A DNA stretch of 64,000 nucleotides from Luteirhabdus pelagi (GTDB lineage: Bacteria > Bacteroidota > Bacteroidia > Flavobacteriales > Flavobacteriaceae), in assembly GCF_016827595.1 (NCBI RefSeq), contig NZ_JAECMS010000001.1:748376-812375 (forward strand). Direction: 5' to 3'. The notes beneath the pieces were generated by a model that searched no databases, was not told the DNA's origin, and was given only the letters and a program-made list of their open reading frames with translations. A program made the position numbers and the translations under genes. Positions within the stretch are counted from its first letter, which is position 1. Every line of letters starts with the position of its first letter. Positions 1 to 8,932 of this stretch are shown piece after piece.

Positions 1-213
1 GCGAGCGGTGGTAATAGTAACGGTTACAAGCTTTAGGGTACGCTCAATGATGACCCTAGACACACTAGCTTTACTTAAACGAGCGTGAAGATACTTTCTA
101 ATCTTGTCGTCTTCGGCCAATTTATCGCCGTAGTCGTTGCCACCGTACCAGTTGGATTCCCATCCTCTAATGATACCTAGGCGGTTACCGATTGGATTTG
201 TTTTCTGTCCCAT
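1..213 (-). CDS. rpsC: 30S ribosomal protein S3, N-terminal part (cut by window edge)
   Basis: This is the first 71 codons of S3, the small-subunit protein at the mRNA entry site. The reading frame starts at an ATG whose complement is at 211-213. It opens with [13 protein letters not shown], the conserved N-terminus of bacterial S3, followed by a basic helix with RKYLHARL and the start of the KH domain (RVIIERTLK). It stays open to the left edge, so about two thirds of the protein lies outside. It begins 7 nt after the rplV stop codon, the usual S10-operon order, and is clearly co-transcribed with it. No frameshift is visible. Confidence 0.95.
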   Translation of the reverse strand, partial: MGQKTNPIGNRLGIIRGWESNWYGGNDYGDKLAEDDKIRKYLHARLSKASVSRVIIERTLKLVTVTITTAR

Positions 214-220
214 TTATATT

Positions 221-628
221 CTAGCTTTGTGTGTTTTCGTTAGCGCCCAATACGAGTGTTACGTGATTGGAACGTTTTCTAATTCTGTGCGCACGTCCTT
301 GTGGTGCTGGGCGAAGACGCTTCAACATCTTCCCTCCGTCCACTCGGATTTCCTTAACAAATAAATCAGCGTCCTCTAGCGTTGCATCTTCATTCTTAGC
401 TTGCCAGTTTGCGATAGCGGAAAGCAAAAGCTTTTCCAATCGACCAGCCGCTTCTTTTTTGCTGAACTTTAAAATGTTAAGCGCTTTATCTACTTTTTCG
501 CCACGTACCAAGTCTGCGACCAAACGCATTTTTCTTGGTGATGTTGGGCAATTGTTCAATTTGGCGAAGTACTGTGTTTTCTTCGCTTCCTTGATACGCT
601 CTGCTCTTTCTCTTTTACGAACTCCCAT
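221..628 (-). CDS. rplV: 50S ribosomal protein L22
   Basis: L22 lines the peptide exit tunnel and contacts all 23S rRNA domains. The 135-aa product has the family core [14 protein letters not shown] (about residues 30-43) and the C-terminal hairpin region with [15 protein letters not shown] near residue 111, which forms the tunnel loop. It is longer than the about 110-aa E. coli protein because of a charged N-terminal extension ([17 protein letters not shown]), as is usual in Bacteroidota. It lies 6 nt after rpsS and 7 nt before rpsC in the S10 operon. Confidence 0.97.
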   Translation of the reverse strand: MGVRKRERAERIKEAKKTQYFAKLNNCPTSPRKMRLVADLVRGEKVDKALNILKFSKKEAAGRLEKLLLSAIANWQAKNEDATLEDADLFVKEIRVDGGKMLKRLRPAPQGRAHRIRKRSNHVTLVLGANENTQS

Positions 629-634
629 GGCTTA

Positions 635-913
635 TTATTTTTTTCCTTTATTTTTATTTCCACCGTGACCACGGAATGATCTTGTTGGTGAAAATTCTCC
701 TAACTTATGTCCCACCATATTCTCGGTCACATATACAGGAACAAATTGCTTTCCGTTGTGTACGGCAATTGTTTGCCCTACGAAGTCTGGAGTGATCATC
801 GAAGCACGAGACCAAGTCTTAATGACTGTCTTCTTGTTCGATTCCACGTTCTGTTGAACTTTTTGATCCAGCTTATAGTGAACGTATGGTCCTTTTTTTA
901 ATGATCTAGCCAT
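635..913 (-). CDS. rpsS: 30S ribosomal protein S19
   Basis: S19 sits in the head of the small subunit, pairs with S13, and contacts tRNA and the 23S rRNA bridge. The 92-aa product starts [11 protein letters not shown], has the central [14 protein letters not shown] and [11 protein letters not shown] segments, and ends in the conserved [20 protein letters not shown] motif with a short basic tail. Length and motifs match the family exactly. It starts 3 nt after the rplB stop, so translational coupling is likely. Confidence 0.98.
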   Translation of the reverse strand: MARSLKKGPYVHYKLDQKVQQNVESNKKTVIKTWSRASMITPDFVGQTIAVHNGKQFVPVYVTENMVGHKLGEFSPTRSFRGHGGNKNKGKK

Positions 914-916
914 AAC

Positions 917-1750
917 TTATTTCTTTCTAGTCTTTCTTCGTTCAATGATATACTTGTTGCTAGCCTTCGTACGCTTACGAGTTTTATACCCCTTTGCAGG
1001 CAATCCTTTGCGTGAGCGTGGATGTCCTCCAGAAGCGCGGCCTTCCCCACCACCCATTGGGTGATCTACTGGGTTCATAACAACCGCACGGGTACGTGGT
1101 CTTCTTCCCAACCAGCGTGATCTACCTGCCTTACCAGAAACCATCAATTGGTGGTCGCTGTTGGATACGGCACCGATGGTAGCCATACAAGTAGTTAAGA
1201 TCATACGGGTTTCACCGGAAGGAAGCTTCACGGTAGCATACTTCCCTTCACGAGCCATAAGTTGTGCGAACGCACCAGCACTTCTTGCTAGTACGGCACC
1301 TTGGCCAGGACGAAGTTCTATACATGAAATAATGGTCCCTAAAGGAATGTTGGCAAGGGTCATAGCATTTCCAATCTCAGGAGCGGTTTGCTCGTCGGAA
1401 ACGATATTTTGACCTACTTGTAGACCATTTTGTGCAATCACATACCGCTTTTCGCCATCTTGATAATTAACAAGTGCGATAAACGCGGTACGGTTAGGAT
1501 CGTATTCTATAGTCGCGACAGTAGCAGGAATACCATGCTTGTCACGTTTAAAATCGATAATTCGATAACGTCTTTTGTGACCACCACCTTTGTAGCGCAT
1601 GGTCATCTTTCCTTGACTGTTTCTACCTCCTGACTTTTTTAACGGAGCGAGCAAGCTCTTCTCCGGCTTATCAGTCGTTATGGCGTCAAACCCATTCACG
1701 ACTCTAAATCGCTGTCCAGGAGTGATAGGTTTTAGTTTTCTTACTGACAT
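917..1750 (-). CDS. rplB: 50S ribosomal protein L2
   Basis: L2 is a core large-subunit protein needed for subunit joining and peptidyl-transferase centre assembly. The 277-aa product begins with [12 protein letters not shown] and shows both RNA-binding regions ([21 protein letters not shown] near residue 40, then the SH3-like domain). Near residue 228 it has [19 protein letters not shown], which holds the functionally important His before the GGGEG loop. The middle position reads HPM instead of the HPH of enterobacteria. The tail is very basic, as expected. It follows rplW by 28 nt. Confidence 0.98.
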   Translation of the reverse strand: MSVRKLKPITPGQRFRVVNGFDAITTDKPEKSLLAPLKKSGGRNSQGKMTMRYKGGGHKRRYRIIDFKRDKHGIPATVATIEYDPNRTAFIALVNYQDGEKRYVIAQNGLQVGQNIVSDEQTAPEIGNAMTLANIPLGTIISCIELRPGQGAVLARSAGAFAQLMAREGKYATVKLPSGETRMILTTCMATIGAVSNSDHQLMVSGKAGRSRWLGRRPRTRAVVMNPVDHPMGGGEGRASGGHPRSRKGLPAKGYKTRKRTKASNKYIIERRKTRKK

Positions 1751-1778
1751 CTTTCGTCTAATTTAATTTAAGCGCTGC

Positions 1779-2069
1779 TTAAATATTACTGTAAAAATCT
1801 ATTGTATCACCTTCCGTCACCTGTACAATTGCTTTTTTATAAGCATTTGTTTTACCAGTTTGAACCCCAGATTTCGTATATCGAACTCGGCGGTTTGGAC
1901 GGACATTCATTGTGCGAACTTTTTCAACAGAAACACCGTAAGCATTTTCAACTGCTTTCTTGATCTCTATCTTGTTCGCCTTAGGATTAACCACAAATGT
2001 GTAGCGGTTATTCAACTCTGCATCTGCAGTGGCTTTTTCTGTAATAACAGGTTTTATTAAGATATTCAT
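1779..2069 (-). CDS. rplW: 50S ribosomal protein L23
   Basis: L23 surrounds the exit-tunnel opening and is the docking point for trigger factor and SRP. The 96-aa product has the family start MNILIKPVITEKA, the central YTFVVNPKANKIEIKKAVE segment and the VRTMNVRPNRRVRYTK extended loop. Its length is typical. It starts 7 nt after the rplD stop and belongs to the S10 operon. Nothing unusual is seen. Confidence 0.97.
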   Translation of the reverse strand: MNILIKPVITEKATADAELNNRYTFVVNPKANKIEIKKAVENAYGVSVEKVRTMNVRPNRRVRYTKSGVQTGKTNAYKKAIVQVTEGDTIDFYSNI

Positions 2070-2076
2070 CTTGCTT

Positions 2077-2706
2077 CTATTTACTCAAGTTTTCTTCAAT
2101 TGCTTCCAAAGAACCTTCAAACAATACAACATTGTTTGCATTCATAATTCGGTAAGTGTTTAGTTCTGAGTTAGTTATAACTTCAGCACCCTTCAAATTA
2201 CGCGAGGACAAATATACATTATTATTCGACTCTCCCAATACAAACAAGGTTTTTTTATTCTCAAGCTCAAGGCCTTTCAAAACGGATATAAATTCTTTCG
2301 TTTTTGGAGCGTCGAATGAAAAGTCTTCGATTATGGTAATCGCCTTTTCATTTGCCTTCATACTTAAGGCAGAACGACGGGCCAAACGCTTCAAGTTTTT
2401 ATTCAATTTGAAAGAATAGTCTTTCGGACGAGGACCGAATACACGACCTCCACCTTTAAAGATTGGCGACTTGATACTTCCCGCACGGGCTGTACCAGTA
2501 CCTTTCTGTTTCTTTATCTTACGGGTAGAACCTACGATTTCTCCACGCTCTTTCGCCTTGTGCGTTCCCTGGCGCTTATTCGCCATGTGTTGCTTCACAT
2601 CAAGGTACATAGCGTGATCGTTTGGTTCGATACCGAAAACATCCTTGGAAAGCTCTACTTTCCGACCGGTGTCTTTTCCTTTAATATCTACTACTGCTAC
2701 CTTCAT
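2077..2706 (-). CDS. rplD: 50S ribosomal protein L4
   Basis: L4 is an early assembly protein whose long loop reaches the exit tunnel. In gamma-proteobacteria it also represses its own operon. The 209-aa product has the loop motif [22 protein letters not shown] (near residues 64-85), then [16 protein letters not shown] and [11 protein letters not shown]. Its ATG overlaps the rplC stop codon by one base (TAATG), which indicates translational coupling. Whether L4 autoregulates in this phylum cannot be told from the sequence. The hairpin-rich gap upstream of rplC would be the place to look. Confidence 0.97.
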   Translation of the reverse strand: MKVAVVDIKGKDTGRKVELSKDVFGIEPNDHAMYLDVKQHMANKRQGTHKAKERGEIVGSTRKIKKQKGTGTARAGSIKSPIFKGGGRVFGPRPKDYSFKLNKNLKRLARRSALSMKANEKAITIIEDFSFDAPKTKEFISVLKGLELENKKTLFVLGESNNNVYLSSRNLKGAEVITNSELNTYRIMNANNVVLFEGSLEAIEENLSK

Positions 2707-3320
2707 TATTTCTGAATTGTTACATAAGCGTTTTTGTGACCCGGCACACAGCCTTTCACAACAAGTAGGTTCTTCTCAGGCACTACTTTCAACACTCGTA
2801 GGTTTTGTACTTTCACTTTTTCATTTCCCATTTGGCCGCCCATACGCATTCCCTTGAATACTCTCGCAGGGTACGATGCAGCACCAATAGAACCTGGCGC
2901 ACGTAAACGGTTATGTTGACCGTGGGTAGCTTGTCCCACACCACCAAAGCCGTGTCGTTTTACAACCCCTTGGAAACCTTTACCCTTGCTTGTTCCGGAA
3001 ACATCCACGAACTCACCTTCTTTAAAGTGTTCCACAGTGATCGTATCACCAAGTTTATACTCATTTGAGAAGTTCTTCTTGAATTCGACAACTTTACGCT
3101 TTGCAACGGTACCTGCTTTCTTGGCGTGGCCTTCGGCAGCTTTACTTGCAGTCTTTTTGTCATCGAAACCAAGCTGAAGAGCTTCATACCCGTCAACCTC
3201 ATCGGTTCTGACTTGGGTAACAACACAGGGGCCAGCTTCGATAACGGTACACGGAATGTTCTTTCCGTTCTCGTCGAATAGGCTGGTCATCCCTATCTTT
3301 TTTCCAATTAACCCAGACAT
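2706..3320 (-). CDS. rplC: 50S ribosomal protein L3
   Basis: L3 reaches from the surface of the large subunit to the peptidyl-transferase centre. The 204-aa product starts [19 protein letters not shown], contains [19 protein letters not shown] (near residues 110-128), then the [18 protein letters not shown] loop that holds the Gln methylated in E. coli L3, and [11 protein letters not shown]. The stop overlaps the rplD start by one nucleotide. A 277-nt non-coding stretch precedes it, unusually long for this operon, so rplC may have its own leader or promoter. Confidence 0.97.
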   Translation of the reverse strand: MSGLIGKKIGMTSLFDENGKNIPCTVIEAGPCVVTQVRTDEVDGYEALQLGFDDKKTASKAAEGHAKKAGTVAKRKVVEFKKNFSNEYKLGDTITVEHFKEGEFVDVSGTSKGKGFQGVVKRHGFGGVGQATHGQHNRLRAPGSIGAASYPARVFKGMRMGGQMGNEKVKVQNLRVLKVVPEKNLLVVKGCVPGHKNAYVTIQK

Positions 3321-3597
3321 ATTAGTTTTAGATTTAAGACTTGAGATTTGAGGCTTACCTCAGGATCCCTTGTCAATTATTACTACTATTTGAATTCAGA
3401 ATGAAGAAATCGGTTTCGACATTCATCCTTCGTTAAAATTTTTATTTCAATGCAAACGGGGTCAAAATAAATCCGACCCCGAATGTTACTTTGTTCTCCG
3501 TTTTTCCCCAACCGTCGCTGAGGACATTTTAGTTTGATCTTTACCTAATCGTTAGGATACGATTCTCGCCTTCGCGGGAATAGAAATTAAAGTGTAC
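3321..3597 (-). other. Hairpin-rich intergenic region between rpsJ and rplC
   Basis: This 277-nt stretch has no gene and contains four inverted repeats: 3349-3362 (TGAGG/CCTCA, 4-nt loop), 3457-3481 (7-bp CGGGGTC/GACCCCG, 11-nt loop), 3544-3556 (CCTAA/TTAGG) and 3562-3581 (ATTCTCGC/GCGGGAAT with one G-U pair, tetraloop). None is followed by a U-run on the minus strand, so I do not call a terminator. The position, just before rplC-rplD, suits a leader that tunes the S10 part of the operon against the str part. That is inference. The 3562-3581 element also looks like a dispersed REP-type hairpin. Confidence 0.5.
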
Positions 3598-3903
3598 TTA
3601 CACTTTAATTTCTACCTCCACACCACTTGGAAGCTCTAATTTCATAAGAGCATCGATGGTCTTGGAAGAAGAGCTATAGATATCCAACAGACGTTTATAG
3701 CTGCTAAGCTGGAATTGCTCACGACTCTTCTTGTTCACGTGCGGCGAACGCAACACGGTAAAAATCTTTTTATGTGTTGGCAATGGAATTGGACCGGTTA
3801 CGGCAGCTCCAGTGCTCTTTACAGTCTTTACGATTTTTTCAGCAGATTTGTCCACTAAATTATGATCGTAAGATTTTAATTTGATTCTAATTTTTTGACT
3901 CAT
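3598..3903 (-). CDS. rpsJ: 30S ribosomal protein S10
   Basis: S10 is a small-subunit head protein and also NusE, a partner of NusB in antitermination. From [18 protein letters not shown] the product is 101 aa, the family length, with the conserved [30 protein letters not shown] core. The frame is open a further 14 codons upstream, but that part would overlap the end of fusA and is not S10-like, so the ATG at 3901-3903 is chosen. It lies 10 nt after fusA, joining the str and S10 gene groups directly. tuf is absent here, as is usual in Bacteroidota. Confidence 0.97.
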   Translation of the reverse strand: MSQKIRIKLKSYDHNLVDKSAEKIVKTVKSTGAAVTGPIPLPTHKKIFTVLRSPHVNKKSREQFQLSSYKRLLDIYSSSSKTIDALMKLELPSGVEVEIKV

Positions 3904-3913
3904 TGCTGAATAA

Positions 3914-6049
3914 TTAAACGTTAGCGGTTCCTCTTGCCTCTGCAATCACTTCTTCTGAAATATTAGAAGGTGTTTCGGCATAGTGTGAAAATTCCATTGT
4001 AGAAGTTGCACGACCTGAAGACAAGGTTCTCAATGTGGTTACATATCCGAACATTTCAGCAAGCGGCACTTCTGCCTTGATTACTTTAGATCCTGAACGA
4101 TCGCCCATGCTGTTCACCTGACCGCGACGACGGTTCAAGTCACCTACAATATCACCCATGTTTTCCTCTGGAGTTAATACCTCCAACTTCATAATAGGCT
4201 CCATAATTACGGCACCAGCAGCTTTCGCAACCGATTTAAATCCAAGTTTAGCAGCCAATTCGAATGATAACTGATCGGAATCCACAGGGTGGAACGAACC
4301 ATCCTTTAGGGTTACCTTCATGCTATCTACTTCGAATCCGGCCAATGGACCATTTTTCATCGCTTCCTTAAATCCTTTTTCAACAGATGGAATAAATTCC
4401 TTAGGAACATTACCACCTTTAATCTCATTTACGAATTCAAGTCCGTCAGCTTTCTCATCTTCACATGGGCCAAGGGTAAATACGATATCGGCGAATTTAC
4501 CACGACCACCCGTCTGCTTCTTGTATACTTCACGGTGATCTGCTGACTTGGTTACAGCTTCCTTATACTCAACCTGAGGCTTTCCTTGGTTTACTTCAAC
4601 CTTGAATTCACGTCTCAAACGATCCACGATAATATCCAAGTGAAGCTCACCCATACCAGAAATAACGGTTTGCCCTGAAGCTTCATCGGTACGAACCTGG
4701 AATGTTGGATCTTCTTCAGCCAACTTTGCAAGTGCCATACCTAATTTATCAACATCCGCTTTCGTCTTAGGCTCTACCGCGATACCAATTACGGGATCCG
4801 GGAATTCCATAGACTCAAGAACGATAGGTGCTTTTTCATCAGAAAGGGTATCTCCTGTTTTGATATCCTTAAATCCAACAGCCGCTCCAATATCTCCTGC
4901 TTCGATATAATCGATAGCATTTTGTTTGTTGGAGTGCATTTGGTAGATACGAGAAATACGCTCTTTCTTCGCTGAACGATTGTTCAACACATATGAACCT
5001 GCATCCAAGCGACCAGAATAGGCACGGAAGAATGCCAAACGACCTACGAAAGGATCGGTAGCAATCTTAAAGGCCAAGGCCGAGAAAGGAGCAGTTACAT
5101 CAGGCTTACGAACTTCTGTTTCACCTGTTTCTGGGTTTGTACCCTCAATCGCATCCTTATCAACAGGTGAAGGAAGGTAACGACATACAGCGTCCAATAG
5201 GAACTGTACCCCTTTATTTTTGAAGGCAGAACCACAGATCATAGGGATGATACTCATGTCCATTACGGCAGCACGAAGCGCAGCATGCACTTCATCTTCA
5301 GTAATAGAGTCTTCATCTTCCATGAATTTCTCTAAAAGGTTCTCATCGTAACTCGCTACTTCTTCAATAAGAAGTGCACGATACTTACGAGCCTCTTCTT
5401 TCATATCTTCAGGAATATCCACTACATCAAACGTAGACCCCATTGTTTCATCATGCCAAATAACGGCACGGTTCTTCACTAGGTCAATAATTCCTCTAAA
5501 GTCGGCCTCGTCACCAATCGGCAATACGATTGGCACGGCATTCGACTTCAACATATCTTTTACCTGCTGGCAAACATTCATGAAGTTAGACCCTTGACGG
5601 TCCATCTTGTTTACAAAGCCCATACGCGGTACTTTGTAGTTATCTGCCAAACGCCAGTTTGTTTCGGACTGTGGCTCAACACCGTCTACTGCACTGAACA
5701 AAAATACCAATCCGTCCAACACACGAAGCGAACGGTTCACCTCTACTGTAAAGTCAACGTGACCGGGAGTATCGATAATATTAAAGTGGTAATCTTTTGT
5801 TTCAGGAAGCTCCTTAGCGTTTTCCATCGGGAATTTCCAAGTACAAGTAGTAGCAGCAGAGGTAATAGTAATACCACGCTCCTGCTCTTGCTCCATCCAG
5901 TCCATAGTCGCTGCACCATCATGTACTTCACCAATTTTGTGACTTACACCTGTGTAGTACAGGATACGTTCTGTAGTTGTGGTTTTACCGGCATCGATAT
6001 GCGCGGCAATTCCTATATTTCGTGTAAATTTTAAATCTCTTTGTGCCAT
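3914..6049 (-). CDS. fusA: Elongation factor G
   Basis: EF-G is the cytosolic GTPase that drives ribosomal translocation and, with RRF, recycling. The 711-aa product has the full factor layout. The GTPase motifs are G1 AHIDAGKTT (residues 16-24), the switch I region with RGITI (58-62), G3 DTPGH (93-97) and G4 NKMD (near 147). The later EF-G domains follow, with [15 protein letters not shown] near the middle and the C-terminal domain with GDLNRRRGQ and [10 protein letters not shown]. Length and motifs are those of the main translational EF-G, not of the EF-G2 or TetM types. It sits 5 nt after rpsG. Confidence 0.98.
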   Translation of the reverse strand: MAQRDLKFTRNIGIAAHIDAGKTTTTERILYYTGVSHKIGEVHDGAATMDWMEQEQERGITITSAATTCTWKFPMENAKELPETKDYHFNIIDTPGHVDFTVEVNRSLRVLDGLVFLFSAVDGVEPQSETNWRLADNYKVPRMGFVNKMDRQGSNFMNVCQQVKDMLKSNAVPIVLPIGDEADFRGIIDLVKNRAVIWHDETMGSTFDVVDIPEDMKEEARKYRALLIEEVASYDENLLEKFMEDEDSITEDEVHAALRAAVMDMSIIPMICGSAFKNKGVQFLLDAVCRYLPSPVDKDAIEGTNPETGETEVRKPDVTAPFSALAFKIATDPFVGRLAFFRAYSGRLDAGSYVLNNRSAKKERISRIYQMHSNKQNAIDYIEAGDIGAAVGFKDIKTGDTLSDEKAPIVLESMEFPDPVIGIAVEPKTKADVDKLGMALAKLAEEDPTFQVRTDEASGQTVISGMGELHLDIIVDRLRREFKVEVNQGKPQVEYKEAVTKSADHREVYKKQTGGRGKFADIVFTLGPCEDEKADGLEFVNEIKGGNVPKEFIPSVEKGFKEAMKNGPLAGFEVDSMKVTLKDGSFHPVDSDQLSFELAAKLGFKSVAKAAGAVIMEPIMKLEVLTPEENMGDIVGDLNRRRGQVNSMGDRSGSKVIKAEVPLAEMFGYVTTLRTLSSGRATSTMEFSHYAETPSNISEEVIAEARGTANV

Positions 6050-6054
6050 TTTTT

Positions 6055-6531
6055 TTAGAATCTGAAATGTGAGAATGCTTTGTTTGCTTCGGCCATACGA
6101 TGTGTATCGGTACGTTTCTTAACCGCAGCGCCTTCTTCTTTGGCAGCCGCCAAAATTTCAGCAGCCAATTTTTGCGCCATTGACTTCTCATTTCGTTTGC
6201 GCGCAAACTGGATCAACCACTTCATAGCAGTTGAAATCTTTCTGTCCGGACGAATTTGCATTGGAATCTGGAACGTGGCCCCTCCAACGCGACGGCTACG
6301 AACTTCTACGTGAGGCATTACATTAGACAATGCGTCTTTCCAAAGTTCGAGACCTGTTTTCTCTTCGTCTGTTTTTTTCTCTTCCACGATATCGATCGCA
6401 TCGTAGAATACTTTAAAAGCCACCGACTTTTTACCGTCCCACATCATGTTATTGACAAAACGCGTTACCAACTGGTCGTTGAAACGCGGATCTGGTAAAA
6501 GCGGTCTTTTCTTGGCCTGTCTTTTTCTCAT
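6055..6531 (-). CDS. rpsG: 30S ribosomal protein S7
   Basis: S7 nucleates assembly of the 30S head and contacts the E-site tRNA. The 158-aa product begins [19 protein letters not shown], has [16 protein letters not shown] and the signature [19 protein letters not shown], followed by [22 protein letters not shown]. It ends in a basic helical tail ([17 protein letters not shown]). Length is normal. It lies 24 nt after rpsL and 5 nt before fusA in the str part of the operon. Confidence 0.98.
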   Translation of the reverse strand: MRKRQAKKRPLLPDPRFNDQLVTRFVNNMMWDGKKSVAFKVFYDAIDIVEEKKTDEEKTGLELWKDALSNVMPHVEVRSRRVGGATFQIPMQIRPDRKISTAMKWLIQFARKRNEKSMAQKLAAEILAAAKEEGAAVKKRTDTHRMAEANKAFSHFRF

Positions 6532-6555
6532 GTCTTCTCTTTAAAAGTTTTGTTC

Positions 6556-6930
6556 TTACTTTTTGGGTTTCTTTGCACCGTACTTAGACCTACGTTGCGT
6601 ACGGCCTTCGACACCAGCGGTATCTAATGCACCACGCACGATATGGTATCGCACACCAGGCAAATCCTTAACCCTTCCACCTCTTACCAATACTATCGAG
6701 TGCTCTTGGAGGTTGTGTCCTTCACCGGGGATGTATGCGTTCACCTCTTTTCCATTGGTTAACCGAACCCTTGCAACTTTACGCATCGCAGAGTTAGGCT
6801 TCTTAGGAGTAGTGGTATATACACGCGTACACACACCGCGACGTTGCGGGCACGAATCCAAAGCAGCCGATTTACTCTTCTTGGTAATCTTGGCTCTTCC
6901 TTTTCGTACTAATTGTGAAATAGTTGGCAT
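6556..6930 (-). CDS. rpsL: 30S ribosomal protein S12
   Basis: S12 is a decoding-centre protein and the classic streptomycin target. The 124-aa product has [18 protein letters not shown] with Lys at position 43 and the [17 protein letters not shown] loop, so both sites where resistance substitutions occur carry the ordinary residues. It is the first gene of the operon, 55 nt downstream of a strong Bacteroidota promoter (6986-7016). The leader carries the purine-rich stretch ACGAGGA a few bases before the ATG. Confidence 0.98.
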   Translation of the reverse strand: MPTISQLVRKGRAKITKKSKSAALDSCPQRRGVCTRVYTTTPKKPNSAMRKVARVRLTNGKEVNAYIPGEGHNLQEHSIVLVRGGRVKDLPGVRYHIVRGALDTAGVEGRTQRRSKYGAKKPKK

Positions 6931-6985
6931 ATAAAATCCTCGTTAAATCTAATTTTAAATTTCAGTTCCCCACTAAAAGGGCGTG

Positions 6986-7016
6986 CAAAGGTAGGAAATA
7001 TTCTCAATTAATCAAA
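6986..7016 (-). promoter_or_regulatory. Promoter of the str-S10 ribosomal operon
   Basis: On the minus strand a -33 TTTG (7016-7013) is followed after 19 nt by a perfect -7 TACCTTTG (6993-6986). This matches the Bacteroidota consensus TTTG-N19-21-TAnnTTTG. The predicted transcript would start about 50 nt before rpsL. No other promoter of this quality is seen in the operon. Confidence 0.8.
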
Positions 7017-7113
7017 CGTTACCTAATTTATTTTCAGATACTTTTCAGAAAACAATTTTTGCCTTCTTAAAACCGTTGTTGAACTGTTATTTTTACACCA
7101 AACACCTAATAGC

Positions 7114-8811
7114 TTGAACGGGCATACACGAAACTTTCTATACCTTATTATATATGGACTGTTTTCCTCTACACTTTTGTGTCAGGATTTAGAACTGAAG
7201 CTTCAGGCTGAAAAGCCTATACCGGAAACATTATTGGATACCATTAATCCGACTACCAATTTTGAAGACTACAATTCCCTACAGGAAGAGTCGGTTCGTA
7301 TTCTTCAATCGTTTCAGCAACTTGGATACCTATCATCGAACCTGGACAGTCTTAACCGAAAAAACGACTCTATTACTGTCGCAACGTACTTCCTAGGCAA
7401 TCGCACTAAAAGCATCGTGATTGATTACTCATCAACAAATCTTCAAAAGAAAGAAATTGCGACCTACTTCAAAAATGTAACCGACTCTTCGTTTATCGTT
7501 CCCGTTTCACAAGTCGAATCAAAACTTACCGTATTAAATAAGGCGGTTAGCGCAACAGGGACTCCATTTGCTAGGCTCCGACTTACAAATTTAAGAATAG
7601 ATAACACGGGGAATGTAACCGCCAACCTCGAACTTTCCGAAGGCCCCTCACGCACATTAGACTCAATAGCTATAAAGGGGTATGAGAAATTCCCAAGATC
7701 TTTTTTGCGATATCAAGCGGGTATTAGAAAAGGCAGGCCTTTTAGCAGAAGACGACTAATTCGGCAGAATGAACTCTTAGACAACCTACCTTTCGTCGCT
7801 ACTACCAAGCCTCCCGAAGTATTATTCCGAAAAGATAGCACCATCGCATACCTCTACTTAGAGAAGGAAAACAACAACACCTTCGATGGCATATTGGGGT
7901 TTGCCACCGATGCTGATACTCAAGAGTTTCAGCTAAATGGCTATCTGAATCTCGCCTTGAACAACAACTTGAATTATGGGGAATCCTTACTGATCAATTA
8001 TAAGGCTGATGGTGGTGAGCAGCAAAACTTTAGGGCGCGGATTTCACTTCCCTATTTATTCAAGTCGCCTTTCGGAGTTACAGGTGAGCTCAAAATCTTT
8101 AAAAGAGATACCTCATTTGTCACCACCGAACAATTAGCCCGAATGGATATTAGGGCGTCCCCGACATTGTCATTTTTCACGGGTTATAAGGGATACGAAT
8201 CGAACAATCTTCAGGAGGGAGTTATAGTAGGCAACACCGTAATCGATTTTACGTCGAAATTTTTTACTGTAGGGGGAAACTATGAAGTATTACAGCGAAG
8301 CCGACTGTTTCCAGTAAAAGCCACTATTGGAGTAACTTCTGAAATCGGAGAAAGGGAATTACGCGGCATTACGGAACCACAAACGCGACTACACTTTAAT
8401 GGCGGCTATATCTTCTCGCTTAATAAAACCAATTCAATTTATCTCAAAAACGAAACTGGGATATTATTCAGCGATAGCTACATTACCAACGAACTTTTTA
8501 GGTTTGGGGGCATACAATCGCTAAGGGGGTTTGATGAAAACAGTATCGACGCTTCCGCCTATTCAACTTTAATGACAGAGTATCGATTCACGGTAAGCGA
8601 TCAGTTCTTCGTGCACAGTATTATCGATGCTGGATATTTTGAAAATAGCATCCTATCCATTTCGGAAAATCTATTTGGGTTTGGATTCGGAATTGGGTTT
8701 ATGACAAAAACTGGACTCTTCAGGCTGAATGTCGCAAATGGAATTTCGAATCAACAAGATTTTGATATTTCGGGCACAAAAGTTCATATTAGCCTCCAAT
8801 CAAACTTTTAA
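7114..8811 (+). CDS. Omp85-superfamily outer-membrane protein (POTRA plus beta-barrel)
   Basis: Likely a BamA/TamA/FhaC-type outer-membrane protein of unknown client. The 565-aa product starts with a hydrophobic signal-like stretch ending at LLCQ. It then has an N-terminal helical or soluble region, a POTRA-like segment (TLDSIAIKGYEKFPRSFLRYQAGIRKG, about residues 188-215), and a barrel of about 300 residues. The barrel holds FRFGGIQSLRGFDENS near residue 466, which corresponds to the RGF motif of the surface-antigen barrel. It ends in Phe like many outer-membrane barrels. Only one clear POTRA is seen, fewer than BamA, so it is not the essential BamA. The start is a TTG; no ATG offers a better signal peptide. 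It is transcribed away from the ribosomal operon. Confidence 0.75.
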   Translation: MNGHTRNFLYLIIYGLFSSTLLCQDLELKLQAEKPIPETLLDTINPTTNFEDYNSLQEESVRILQSFQQLGYLSSNLDSLNRKNDSITVATYFLGNRTKSIVIDYSSTNLQKKEIATYFKNVTDSSFIVPVSQVESKLTVLNKAVSATGTPFARLRLTNLRIDNTGNVTANLELSEGPSRTLDSIAIKGYEKFPRSFLRYQAGIRKGRPFSRRRLIRQNELLDNLPFVATTKPPEVLFRKDSTIAYLYLEKENNNTFDGILGFATDADTQEFQLNGYLNLALNNNLNYGESLLINYKADGGEQQNFRARISLPYLFKSPFGVTGELKIFKRDTSFVTTEQLARMDIRASPTLSFFTGYKGYESNNLQEGVIVGNTVIDFTSKFFTVGGNYEVLQRSRLFPVKATIGVTSEIGERELRGITEPQTRLHFNGGYIFSLNKTNSIYLKNETGILFSDSYITNELFRFGGIQSLRGFDENSIDASAYSTLMTEYRFTVSDQFFVHSIIDAGYFENSILSISENLFGFGFGIGFMTKTGLFRLNVANGISNQQDFDISGTKVHISLQSNF

Positions 8812-8871
8812 CTTTCAATTAACGGAGAACGCCACAACGCTTAAACTCCACTAAAATTAATGTTCAAAAAG

Positions 8872-8902
8872 TTGTGTAATTAACTTTTTATTGTGATTTT
8901 TG
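8872..8902 (+). promoter_or_regulatory. Promoter of the first susC gene
   Basis: TTG at 8872-8874, a 20-nt spacer, then GATTTTTG at 8895-8902, which is TAnnTTTG with one mismatch. It ends 30 nt before the susC ATG. The second susC promoter has the same 20-nt spacing and the same ATTTTTG core. Confidence 0.55.
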
Positions 8903-8932
8903 GCGTTGGCTAATTCAAATAAATATTAAAAA

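Noticed and set aside
267-668. 133-codon open frame antisense to rplV and part of rpsS
   Set aside because: It is the reverse strand of conserved ribosomal genes, has no recognisable motifs or promoter, and is best explained as a shadow frame.
3457-3481. CGGGGTC/GACCCCG hairpin as a rho-independent terminator
   Set aside because: No T-run follows the stem on either strand at the needed place; kept only as part of a possible leader.
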